Origin: CAZFJG01 sp964410915
GTDB lineage: Bacteria; Synergistota; Synergistia; Synergistales; JAFGMB01
Reading direction: 5' to 3'
DNA: 8,223 nucleotides
NCBI GenBank assembly: GCA_964410915.1
Contig: CAYPIU010000060.1
Span: 1 to 8,223, forward strand
In this document: one piece after another, positions 1-6,159 of the stretch
How positions within the stretch are numbered: the stretch's first letter is position 1
Layout: each line of letters opens with the position of its first letter
Translations under genes and position numbers: made by a program
Notes under the pieces: model-generated
Seen by the model: the letters and a program-made list of their open reading frames with translations, nothing else
The model's database searches: none
Told to the model about the DNA's origin: nothing

Positions 1-48
1 AGTTTTATGCCTGATATATATAAAAATAATATTGGCCATCAATGGGGG

Positions 49-1278
49 TCAGTCTGCCAGTTTCAAGATTGCCCCAAGGACCATCTCTGCTCCTTTTGAT
101 ACCTTATCATAATCGGTCCATTCTTCAGGACAATGACTTTTACCGTTTTTGCTCGGGACGAATATCATACCTACAGGTGCGATTTCAGCCATTACCATTG
201 CATCATGCCCGGCTCCACTCGGCATTACATGGGATGATATGTGTTTTTCCTCTGCAACCTCCCTGAAAGCTTTGATCACAGTATCATCTATTTTTACAGG
301 ATTTACAGCCAGGCGTTCTTCCCAGTTAAAATCAAGTTCCTGGAATGAGCAGACCTGTTTAAGTTTTTCCTGAATTGCTGAAGATAGAGTTGTGATAGTG
401 TCATTTGAACTGCATCTCAGATCTATACTGAACTTAACTTCTTCCGGAATGATATTGAAAGCTCCCGGTTTTACAGTAACCATACCAACTGTTGCCACAG
501 CCCCGTTTCCAGCTTCACGGGCCAAAGTATCAATAGCTGAAATAACTCTGCTTGCACCTACAAGAGAGTCTTTACGGAAATCCATGGGAGTGGTCCCGGC
601 ATGATCAGCCTTACCCTTTATCGTTACAAAAAATGTTCTGATGCCTACGATCGATTCTACTATTCCAGTATCTATACCTTTTTGTTCAAGAACAGGTCCC
701 TGCTCAATATGGAGTTCTATAAAGGCCTTAATGCTTCCGGGTTTTCTAATAGCCTGTTTTACAGAAGAAGGGTCGATGCCGAAATTTTGAAGAGCTTCTG
801 CTTTTGTTATATTGTCTTTATCTACTCCCTTGAAGATCTCATCTTCTGTGACTTTTCCTGCCATGGCTCGGCTTCCCCAGACCCCTGACCCGAATCTGCC
901 ACCCTCTTCCTCTGTCATTACGACCATTTCCAGGGGATGTTCTGTCTCGATATTGTTTTCATTTATATATCTCATTGCTTCAAGTGCAGTAACTACGCCT
1001 GCTGCTCCGTCGAAAGCTCCTCCGTTGACTACTGAATCGATATGGGAACCGAACATAATGACCGGAGCTTTTTTATTTTTTCCTTCTTTTCTTCCAAATA
1101 TATTGCCAGCATTGTCATGGTAGATCTCAAGCCCGGCCTCAAGCATCTCTTTTTCCAGGTATTTTCTTGCTTTGATCTCTTCGTTCGTGAAGGCAAGTCT
1201 TGTTACTCCTTCTCCAGGCGTGGAAGTGAATTTTGCAAGTGTTTCCAGGTCATTCCTGATTCTTTCGACTCTCAACAT
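49..1278 (-). CDS. M20-family amidase, N-carbamoyl-L-amino-acid hydrolase / allantoate amidohydrolase type
   Basis: A cytosolic, dinuclear-metal hydrolase predicted to cleave a carbamoyl or ureido amide (an N-carbamoyl amino acid, allantoate or a similar compound). The 409-aa length is normal for the hydantoinase/carbamoylase family. Visible M20 residues are H79 in GSHIDSV, D90 in GAFDGAAGV, the acidic pair E124/E125 in EEEGGRFGSG, H190 in ELHIEQGPVLE and H382 in SHCPEEW. The lid/dimerisation domain carries DHAGTTPMDFR (223-235) and a later PSGAGHDA (353-360), both typical of this subfamily. The ATG at 1278 follows an AAGGAGGGG ribosome binding site at good spacing, and a promoter lies about 55 bp upstream. 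No hydantoinase, allantoinase or ureidoglycolate gene is visible nearby, so the substrate is unresolved. Family assignment is firm; the exact activity is not. Confidence 0.93.
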   Translation of the reverse strand: MLRVERIRNDLETLAKFTSTPGEGVTRLAFTNEEIKARKYLEKEMLEAGLEIYHDNAGNIFGRKEGKNKKAPVIMFGSHIDSVVNGGAFDGAAGVVTALEAMRYINENNIETEHPLEMVVMTEEEGGRFGSGVWGSRAMAGKVTEDEIFKGVDKDNITKAEALQNFGIDPSSVKQAIRKPGSIKAFIELHIEQGPVLEQKGIDTGIVESIVGIRTFFVTIKGKADHAGTTPMDFRKDSLVGASRVISAIDTLAREAGNGAVATVGMVTVKPGAFNIIPEEVKFSIDLRCSSNDTITTLSSAIQEKLKQVCSFQELDFNWEERLAVNPVKIDDTVIKAFREVAEEKHISSHVMPSGAGHDAMVMAEIAPVGMIFVPSKNGKSHCPEEWTDYDKVSKGAEMVLGAILKLAD

Positions 1279-1333
1279 GTCTTCCCCTCCTTATAAGCAC
1301 CCAGAACATTACTAAATATTCTGAATTTCAAAA

Positions 1334-1362
1334 ATGATATCAGTTAAAGGAAATATATTCAA
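1334..1362 (-). promoter_or_regulatory. Sigma-70-type promoter for the M20 amidohydrolase gene
   Basis: Read on the minus strand, TTGAAT (1362-1357) is separated by 17 bp from TATCAT (1339-1334). TGA just before the -10 gives it an extended -10 (TGnTATCAT). Predicted transcription would start near 1327, leaving a leader of about 50 nt with the AAGGAGGGG ribosome binding site. This is inference from consensus matching only. Confidence 0.55.
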
Positions 1363-1419
1363 TTTTTTAAATCATTTTAAGATAACCATCAATAAAAGGC
1401 CGAGTTTTATTTCTATTTC

Positions 1420-1428
1420 TGGTATCAT
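1420..1428 (+). promoter_or_regulatory. Extended -10 promoter element for the small membrane protein/PiT operon
   Basis: TGGTATCAT is an extended -10 element (TGnTATCAT, one mismatch to TATAAT). There is no convincing -35 at the usual distance (CCGAGT), as is tolerated for extended -10 promoters. Predicted transcription start is near 1435, and the AGGAGGTG ribosome binding site follows at 1451-1458. The -10 hexamer is identical to that of the divergent promoter. Confidence 0.4.
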
Positions 1429-1466
1429 GTTAGATAAATAAAGGATTATCAGGAGGTGTTTTTCTT

Positions 1467-1664
1467 ATGTCATTTATGTTTTTATTATCAGGCAGAATAG
1501 CAGTTATCCTTCTTATTGTGGCAGGTTTAACCGGTTTATTCGGAAAAATTTTAAGAAAAGTTTTAAAAGCTTCCCTTGTTATGAAAATTCATAAATATTC
1601 AGGAATAGGAGCGATAGCTTCAGGCCTTGTCCATGGTTTTATATACTTTGTTTTTTTTCAGTGA
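1467..1664 (+). CDS. Small two-helix membrane protein with a His pair, first gene of the PiT operon
   Basis: Unrecognised 65-aa protein. Residues about 3-25 and 43-64 are hydrophobic helices joined by a strongly basic loop (KILRKVLK...MKIHK), so the loop should be cytoplasmic. H42 and H56 sit on the second segment 14 residues apart, each followed by a small or Gly-containing patch (HKYSGIG and HGFIY). This resembles the helix His pairs that bind haem in ferric-reductase-like and cytochrome b561-like domains, but a haem role is only inferred. The ATG follows a strong AGGAGGTG site (1451-1458, 8-nt spacing), so it is very probably translated. It lies 93 bp before the inferred PiT start on the same strand. 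A run of eight T at 1651-1658 just before the stop makes a longer frameshifted product possible. Confidence 0.72.
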   Translation: MSFMFLLSGRIAVILLIVAGLTGLFGKILRKVLKASLVMKIHKYSGIGAIASGLVHGFIYFVFFQ

Positions 1665-1743
1665 TCCTGAAAAACTTTTTCTGGAAGACAGATATTGTAC
1701 CTATATACAGCTTGACTTATCCTTGTCTCCAGCTGAGAGAAAC

Positions 1744-1749
1744 AGGTGG
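1744..1749 (+). promoter_or_regulatory. Ribosome binding site that places the PiT start at ATT 1758
   Basis: AGGTGG lies 8 nt upstream of ATT at 1758-1760, in frame with the permease and just after the in-frame stop at 1752-1754. There is no ATG, GTG or TTG in frame between that stop and GTG 1836. CTG 1764 is possible, but at 14-nt spacing. Confidence 0.6.
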
Positions 1750-1757
1750 TATAAATA

Positions 1758-2786
1758 ATTGAACTGATCTTAACAGGGGTACTCATTTTTGCCCTTGTTT
1801 TTACTGTTACCAATGGAGTCCATTCAGCAAGTGCCGTGGTTGCTACTTTTATTACAAGCAGGGCTGCGAATCCCAGGCAGGCTTTACTACTTGCATCATG
1901 TTTCAGTCTTCTGGGGGCTCTTACAGGAGGGAACGCTGTAGCAGATACTGTTTCTTCACTAATAGATCTTCCAGCAGGGGAAGCTCTGTTGCCTGTTATC
2001 TTTGCTGCACTTGGAGGAGCTATAATCTGGAACATTTTTACCTGGTATTCAGGGATACCCTCCAGTTCAACGCATTCCCTGGTAGGTGCCATGATAGGAG
2101 CGGTATGGCTTTCAGGCGGACCTGAAAATATCCTCTGGGGTTGGCGGGCTTTTACAGGGGCAGGACATGAAATGATCGGAATGGTAAAGATCGTTATCGC
2201 TCTTTTGATATCACCGGTGATTGGATTTGGAGCAGCTTTTGTGCTTCAGAAAATAACAAAGGTTTTATTGATCAATGCTTCTTCCAAAATAAACTTAACC
2301 ATAAACAGGATCCAGTGGATAATTATATCTCTTCTTGCTTATGCACATGGCGCCAATGATTCACAGAAGGCTGCCGGGCTTATTGTCCTTGCTCTTGTTT
2401 CAGCAGGTGAGCTTCAGGTATCTGGATCGCCTTTATGGGTAAGGATGGCCGTTGGTTTTGCTATATTTACAGGAACACTTATTGGAGGAGTTCCTGTGAT
2501 GAAGACTGTAGGTAGAAAGATTTACGAGGTAAGGCCTTTGCATAGTCTTAATTCCCAGTTAGCTGCTGGTGGAGCTATTCTTGGCGCTACATTTTCAGGT
2601 GCCCCGGTCTCTACCGGTCATGTGATAGTAGGCAGTGTTACCGGAGTGGGTTCTGCTGACGAGTATAAAATGGTCAAATGGCGTACTGGTGCCAATATAA
2701 TTGTTACCTGGGTCGTAACAATACCCGCGTCGGCTATAATAGCCGGCCTGATATATCTGTTCATAAGATCATTTTTTCCTTATTGA
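1758..2786 (+). CDS. PiT-family inorganic phosphate (anion) permease, probable ATT start
   Basis: Integral membrane symporter of the PiT family, which takes up inorganic phosphate (some members sulfate) with H+ or Na+. With the ATT start it is 342 aa and nearly all hydrophobic helices. The two inverted halves are visible: TNGVHSAS (18-25) with PSSSTH (101-106), and AHGANDSQK (196-204) with APVSTGH (282-288). TVGRKIYEV also matches the family. The next usable start in frame, GTG 1836 (codon 27), would delete the first helix and first signature, so the upstream ATT is preferred. An ATT start is rare (infC is the classical case) and could be a sequence variant of ATG. The first signature lacks the Asp and Asn of the usual FHDxAN motif (S23 and S25 here), while the second half keeps N200 and D201. 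The downstream DUF47 gene supports phosphate as substrate. Family certain, start and substrate less so. Confidence 0.92.
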   Translation: MELILTGVLIFALVFTVTNGVHSASAVVATFITSRAANPRQALLLASCFSLLGALTGGNAVADTVSSLIDLPAGEALLPVIFAALGGAIIWNIFTWYSGIPSSSTHSLVGAMIGAVWLSGGPENILWGWRAFTGAGHEMIGMVKIVIALLISPVIGFGAAFVLQKITKVLLINASSKINLTINRIQWIIISLLAYAHGANDSQKAAGLIVLALVSAGELQVSGSPLWVRMAVGFAIFTGTLIGGVPVMKTVGRKIYEVRPLHSLNSQLAAGGAILGATFSGAPVSTGHVIVGSVTGVGSADEYKMVKWRTGANIIVTWVVTIPASAIIAGLIYLFIRSFFPY

Positions 2787-2800
2787 AGGTGGTGTAAATT

Positions 2801-3415
2801 TTGAGTTTCTTGGATTATTTTTTTACCCCAAAGAATAATTTTTATGAGATGCTTCACCTGCAGAGCAGGGCCACCCTTGAGGGTATTGGCATGTTTACGG
2901 GATGGATCAAGTCCAGGGAAGAGATCCTCAGGGCAAAGATATGGAATTCGAAAGATCTTGCAGACGAAATAAGATTTGATATGGAAAAACAGTTGGTAGA
3001 ATCTTTTTCTACGCCCTTTGACCGGCAGGATATTTACACTTTTTCCGTTGAGATGAACAAGATATTCAGATCAGTAGTGTTTGCCCTGAGACTCATAGAT
3101 GAATTCAAGATCGGCCAGAATGAGCACATAACAAGAATGGGGATCTCCATTTTCCAGGGATTCAAGGTTCTTCATAATTCCATCGGACTGCTTGAAGAAG
3201 CACCCATGGAATCTCAGGACAGGATCAAGCAGATGCGTCTCTATCAGGATGAGGCCGAGACCAGTTATATTCTTGGCATGAAAGTTCTTCTCAACAATGA
3301 AGACCTTCAGGAATGTGTCAATATGCGCGAGGTTTTTCTAAGCCTCAGAGAAGCAAATAACTTTTCAGTTTATACCGTTGATATCTTTCATAGAATAGTT
3401 GTCAGAATAATATAG
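2801..3415 (+). CDS. DUF47 / PhoU-like accessory protein of the PiT transporter
   Basis: A 204-aa, soluble, largely helical protein of the DUF47 family, which is related to PhoU and usually encoded next to PiT permeases. It is thought to regulate or support transport, but its biochemistry is poorly known. Recognisable pieces are the N-terminal FLDYFFTPKNNFYEML, the TPFDRQDIYTFSVEMNKI segment (71-88) corresponding to the family's TP-DR-DI motif, and a closing helix ending HRIVVRII. Translation starts at TTG 2801. The frame has a stop at 2795-2797, leaving only ATT 2798 or TTG 2801. AAGGTGGTG (2786-2794) supplies the ribosome binding site 6 nt upstream and overlaps the PiT stop codon. The 14-nt gap to the permease implies one mRNA and probable translational coupling. 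A terminator follows immediately. Confidence 0.92.
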   Translation: MSFLDYFFTPKNNFYEMLHLQSRATLEGIGMFTGWIKSREEILRAKIWNSKDLADEIRFDMEKQLVESFSTPFDRQDIYTFSVEMNKIFRSVVFALRLIDEFKIGQNEHITRMGISIFQGFKVLHNSIGLLEEAPMESQDRIKQMRLYQDEAETSYILGMKVLLNNEDLQECVNMREVFLSLREANNFSVYTVDIFHRIVVRII

Positions 3416-3442
3416 TTTTCCCCTTACTTATCTTTTTATCCT

Positions 3443-3480
3443 GGGATCTTTTCCTCAAAAGCTGAAAAGATCCCGTTTTT
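3443..3480 (+). terminator. Rho-independent terminator of the PiT-DUF47 operon
   Basis: A perfect 11-bp stem, GGGATCTTTTC (3443-3453) with GAAAAGATCCC (3464-3474), has a 10-nt loop and is followed by GTTTTT. It starts 28 nt after the DUF47 stop, so it separates this operon from the M20D gene. Confidence 0.9.
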
Positions 3481-3532
3481 AGGGTAACATCTTTATCAAT
3501 TGTTGATTGTAAATCGGATATATCATTTTGAC

Positions 3533-3537
3533 GGGAG
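3533..3537 (+). promoter_or_regulatory. Ribosome binding site deciding the M20D start
   Basis: GGGAG lies 8 nt before ATG 3546. The earlier in-frame TTG at 3528 has no ribosome binding site in front of it and overlaps this one, so ATG 3546 is preferred. Confidence 0.6.
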
Positions 3538-3545
3538 TGAAAGGA

Positions 3546-4742
3546 ATGCTTGAGAAGATCAAAACAATGTCTGAGGAGATCAAAGAAGAGATAGTGGAAC
3601 TACGTCATTATTTTCATAGAAACCCTGAGTTGTCATGGAAAGAAAAAGAAACAACAGCCAGGATAAGGAGCATCCTGGAGGATCTTGGATATCAAAACAT
3701 CAAAACAGGTTTTGGAGGTACAGAAAGCGGGGTTACTGCGGAGTTGAATCCTGAAAAGGATGGGGCCTGTATAGCTTTAAGAGCCGATATAGATGCTCTT
3801 CCTATCGAAGAGGATAACGAAGTTGAATATAGATCGAAAAATAAGGGAGTAATGCATGCATGCGGGCATGACGCACATGCAGCCATGCTGATTGGAGTTG
3901 CTCGTATACTTGCTGATATCAAAGATGAAATTCCGGGAAAGGTTAAACTGATATTTCAGCCTGCCGAGGAAGCGGGGATAAATTCCGGGGGACAGATAAT
4001 GGTCAAAGAAGGTGTGCTTGAGGGCGTAGATGCTATTGCCGGTATGCATATCTGGGCCAATGTCCCTTCAGGCAAGGTGGGATTTCGGGCAGGGCCCATA
4101 ATGGCATCTGCAGATATCTGGGAGATCAATGTCAAAGGCCAGGGCGGACATGGATCCATGCCTCAAAATGCAGTAGATCCAACGATAGCTGCAGCGACAT
4201 TGATCTCTACGATGCAGACCGTCGTCAGCAGGGAAATAGATCCCCAGGAGACCGTAGTTTTGAGCATCGGTCACATAGAAGCGGGGAATGCTCCTAACGT
4301 GATCCCCGAAACGGCAAAACTTACCGGGAATGTCAGAACAACAAACCGCGAGACAAGAGAGATAGTCCCTGCAAAGATGGAGAGAATAATGCAAGGAGTC
4401 TGTTCTGCTCTTAGGTGTGAGGGGCAGCTTGAATTTACCAATATATACCCTGTGACAGTAAATGATCCGGATATGACAGAAGTTGCAAGGGCAGTGGCTG
4501 TAGAAATGTATGGTTCAGAAACAGCAGAGGAAGCACCCCTTATGCTTGGGTCAGAAGATTTCAGTTATTATGAGGAAAAGGTTCCGGGTACATTTTTCCT
4601 TCTTGGATGCGGTAATGCGGATAAGGGGACCGATAACCAGCATCATTCGCCACGATTCAACGTTGATGATGACGTTCTTGATAAAGGCATGGCTATTATG
4701 GCCGGTATAGCCTGGGAATATCTTAGCGAAGGAACTGCTTAA
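3546..4742 (+). CDS. M20D amidohydrolase (hippurate / N-acyl-amino-acid hydrolase type)
   Basis: Cytosolic metallo-amidohydrolase of the M20D group, which includes hippurate hydrolase, N-acetyldiaminopimelate deacetylase and IAA-amino-acid hydrolases. These remove an acyl group from an N-acyl amino acid. From ATG 3546 it is 398 aa, a normal length. Family motifs are HRNPELS (24-30), LRADIDALPI (78-87), HACGHDAH (104-111), QPAEEAG (138-144), GMHIW (166-170), GHGSMP (201-206), GSEDFSYY (335-342) and HHSPRF (366-371). The expected metal ligands C106, H108, E142, H168 and H367 are all present. It stands alone between two terminators, so it is probably monocistronic. TATCAT at 3521-3526 is a possible -10, but it lies very close to the start codon. 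The substrate cannot be read from the sequence; the gene neighbourhood gives no diaminopimelate-pathway partner. Confidence 0.93.
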   Translation: MLEKIKTMSEEIKEEIVELRHYFHRNPELSWKEKETTARIRSILEDLGYQNIKTGFGGTESGVTAELNPEKDGACIALRADIDALPIEEDNEVEYRSKNKGVMHACGHDAHAAMLIGVARILADIKDEIPGKVKLIFQPAEEAGINSGGQIMVKEGVLEGVDAIAGMHIWANVPSGKVGFRAGPIMASADIWEINVKGQGGHGSMPQNAVDPTIAAATLISTMQTVVSREIDPQETVVLSIGHIEAGNAPNVIPETAKLTGNVRTTNRETREIVPAKMERIMQGVCSALRCEGQLEFTNIYPVTVNDPDMTEVARAVAVEMYGSETAEEAPLMLGSEDFSYYEEKVPGTFFLLGCGNADKGTDNQHHSPRFNVDDDVLDKGMAIMAGIAWEYLSEGTA

Positions 4743-4773
4743 GGATATAAATAAATGTAACAGGTATTTTAGT

Positions 4774-4829
4774 AAGGAAGCAGGTTCAGAGGATCATTTG
4801 AATCCGCTTCCTTCCTTATTCTCATTTTT
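4774..4829 (+). terminator. Hairpin terminator between converging genes
   Basis: AAGGAAGC (4774-4781) pairs with GCTTCCTT (4806-4813). After one mismatch the stem continues as GGTTCA (4783-4788) with TGAATC (4799-4804), including one G-T pair, and closes on a 10-nt loop. Downstream on the plus strand is CCTTATTCTCA and then a run of seven T, consistent with termination after the M20D gene. The T run overlaps the 3' end of the converging LarA-family gene. On the minus strand no good T run follows the hairpin, so it is weaker in that direction. Confidence 0.65.
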
Positions 4830-6102
4830 TTATCTCTGGCAGAATTATGCCTCCCTGGGGAATTACGAGAACGTCAAAATCCTTTCCGTGTTTTTCTTCA
4901 AGTTTCCTTAAACATTCATCCCAATCCTCTGGTTTGTTGCAGAAAACCCCTTCAGTGATTTCTCTGCTGAGTCCTGAGAATAGAAAAAGGTCGATCCTTT
5001 TTGACATTCTTGCAAGGTAGTAGAGTTTATGAGCACCTAACTTGAATCCATTCTCAAACTTATCTGTAACTTCGTCAGCATCGAGACCTTCCTCTGCCCA
5101 CTGTTGGAAGGTGGTATTACCATATATCTCGGGGCATTCAGCAAAAATAACAAGAGTGCCTCCATCGGCAACAGCCTGACCGGCCATTTCAAAAGCTTTT
5201 TGTGCCTGGTAAAGGTTGATATCCTTGGGGAATCCCCCGGCTGATGCTATTACCACACTTTTCTGCCTGTCGATCGAGACGGTGTTGAGTTCTCTGAAAA
5301 GGTCAAGTCCCTTATGCCATGCTTCAACAGGGTCCCCTCCGATGATGTATGCAACTTCCTTTTTATAGTTGCAGATCGCATTGACAACAAAATGTAGAGG
5401 AAAAACAGACAGGCTCTCCATAAGCTCCTGGTGAAGGGGATTACCGGCAATATTTCCAAGACGCGCAAGGGGACTGGTCATCATTTTGTGATTGTTCATT
5501 ATGGTTGAACGGCCGCATACACCTGGGCAAAGGCTTTTTCTGCCTCCTGCAAATCCTGCAAAATAATGAAAAAGGATTTCCCCGATGGCTATACGAATAT
5601 CAGCCTCAAAAACAGTCCTGTTGAGAAAAAATTCGTTACCCGTTGAGAATCTGCCCAGCGAAACCAGGTCATCAGAATCGCAGTTATGGCTTAATACTTT
5701 GTATTTTTCTGTAATATCTTTTCCCAGAAGATAATTTTCCTCTTCTCCGGTTAGTATTCTGTGAGTTCCTGTGGCAATTACTATAGTGATTTCTTCCACA
5801 GAGATCCCAATTTTATGAAGACTTTTCAAAACTGGCGGTAGCATTCTTTTAACCGGTGTCGATCTTGAGAGATCATTTACAATTATTGCTACTTTGGGTT
5901 CATCTGTTTCCAGTTTTTTTTCATCTATTATGCTGCTTAAAGATTTTCCTGCATCAGGTTTTTCCAGAAGGTTTAAGACCTTTTCCTCTATGTCTTGAAT
6001 AACCGACCCGGAGTAAGGCGGTTCCAGATATGTTATCTTGTGGTTTTGCGGAAAATCCATGGTGACATGTTGTTTCCCATAATTTAATTCCATCTTTTGC
6101 AT
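4822..6102 (-). CDS. LarA-family nickel-dependent 2-hydroxyacid racemase/epimerase (lactate or malate racemase type)
   Basis: A 426-aa protein of the LarA (DUF2088) superfamily. These enzymes use a nickel-pincer nucleotide cofactor to racemise or epimerise a 2-hydroxyacid by hydride transfer. Length and motifs match Lactobacillus LarA. NDLSRSTP (76-83) carries the D and R equivalent to its D72/R75, ATGTHR (110-115) supplies H114, and HYFAGFAGGRK (179-189) supplies the catalytic-type H179 and the cofactor-linking K189. NNHKM (203-207) gives H205, and GGFPKDINLYQAQKA (289-303) is a conserved C-terminal segment. No required residue is missing. No larB, larC or larE cofactor genes are in the window. 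The start at 6102 has AGGAGGT 8 nt upstream; Met4 is a less likely alternative. It lies 57 bp behind the malic enzyme gene with no terminator, so the two are probably co-transcribed, and malate is a reasonable but untested substrate. Confidence 0.9.
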   Translation of the reverse strand: MQKMELNYGKQHVTMDFPQNHKITYLEPPYSGSVIQDIEEKVLNLLEKPDAGKSLSSIIDEKKLETDEPKVAIIVNDLSRSTPVKRMLPPVLKSLHKIGISVEEITIVIATGTHRILTGEEENYLLGKDITEKYKVLSHNCDSDDLVSLGRFSTGNEFFLNRTVFEADIRIAIGEILFHYFAGFAGGRKSLCPGVCGRSTIMNNHKMMTSPLARLGNIAGNPLHQELMESLSVFPLHFVVNAICNYKKEVAYIIGGDPVEAWHKGLDLFRELNTVSIDRQKSVVIASAGGFPKDINLYQAQKAFEMAGQAVADGGTLVIFAECPEIYGNTTFQQWAEEGLDADEVTDKFENGFKLGAHKLYYLARMSKRIDLFLFSGLSREITEGVFCNKPEDWDECLRKLEEKHGKDFDVLVIPQGGIILPEIKK

Positions 6103-6159
6103 TCTGCATGACCTCCTGAAAAAAATTAATTATCGTCCTTCGTTGTAAGGGGCTGAACT

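Noticed and set aside
1..48. Possible terminator after the M20 amidohydrolase (ATTG...CAAT then AT-rich DNA)
   Set aside because: The stem is only four base pairs, too weak to call.
1658..2092. Minus-strand open frame across the PiT gene start
   Set aside because: It lies antisense to the PiT signature region and has no ribosome binding site or recognisable protein content.
3495..3507. Short palindrome ATCAA-TTG-TTGAT before the M20D gene
   Set aside because: Five-base arms in AT-rich intergenic DNA are expected by chance, and no clear promoter could be fitted to it.
3528..3536. TTGACGGGA shared with the malic enzyme leader (7418-7426)
   Set aside because: A single 9-base match in 8 kb is within chance; here it contains the ribosome binding site, while in the other place it is part of the palindrome arm.
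3528..3545. Longer M20D start at TTG 3528
   Set aside because: No ribosome binding site lies before it, and the GGGAG site that fits ATG 3546 falls inside this extension.
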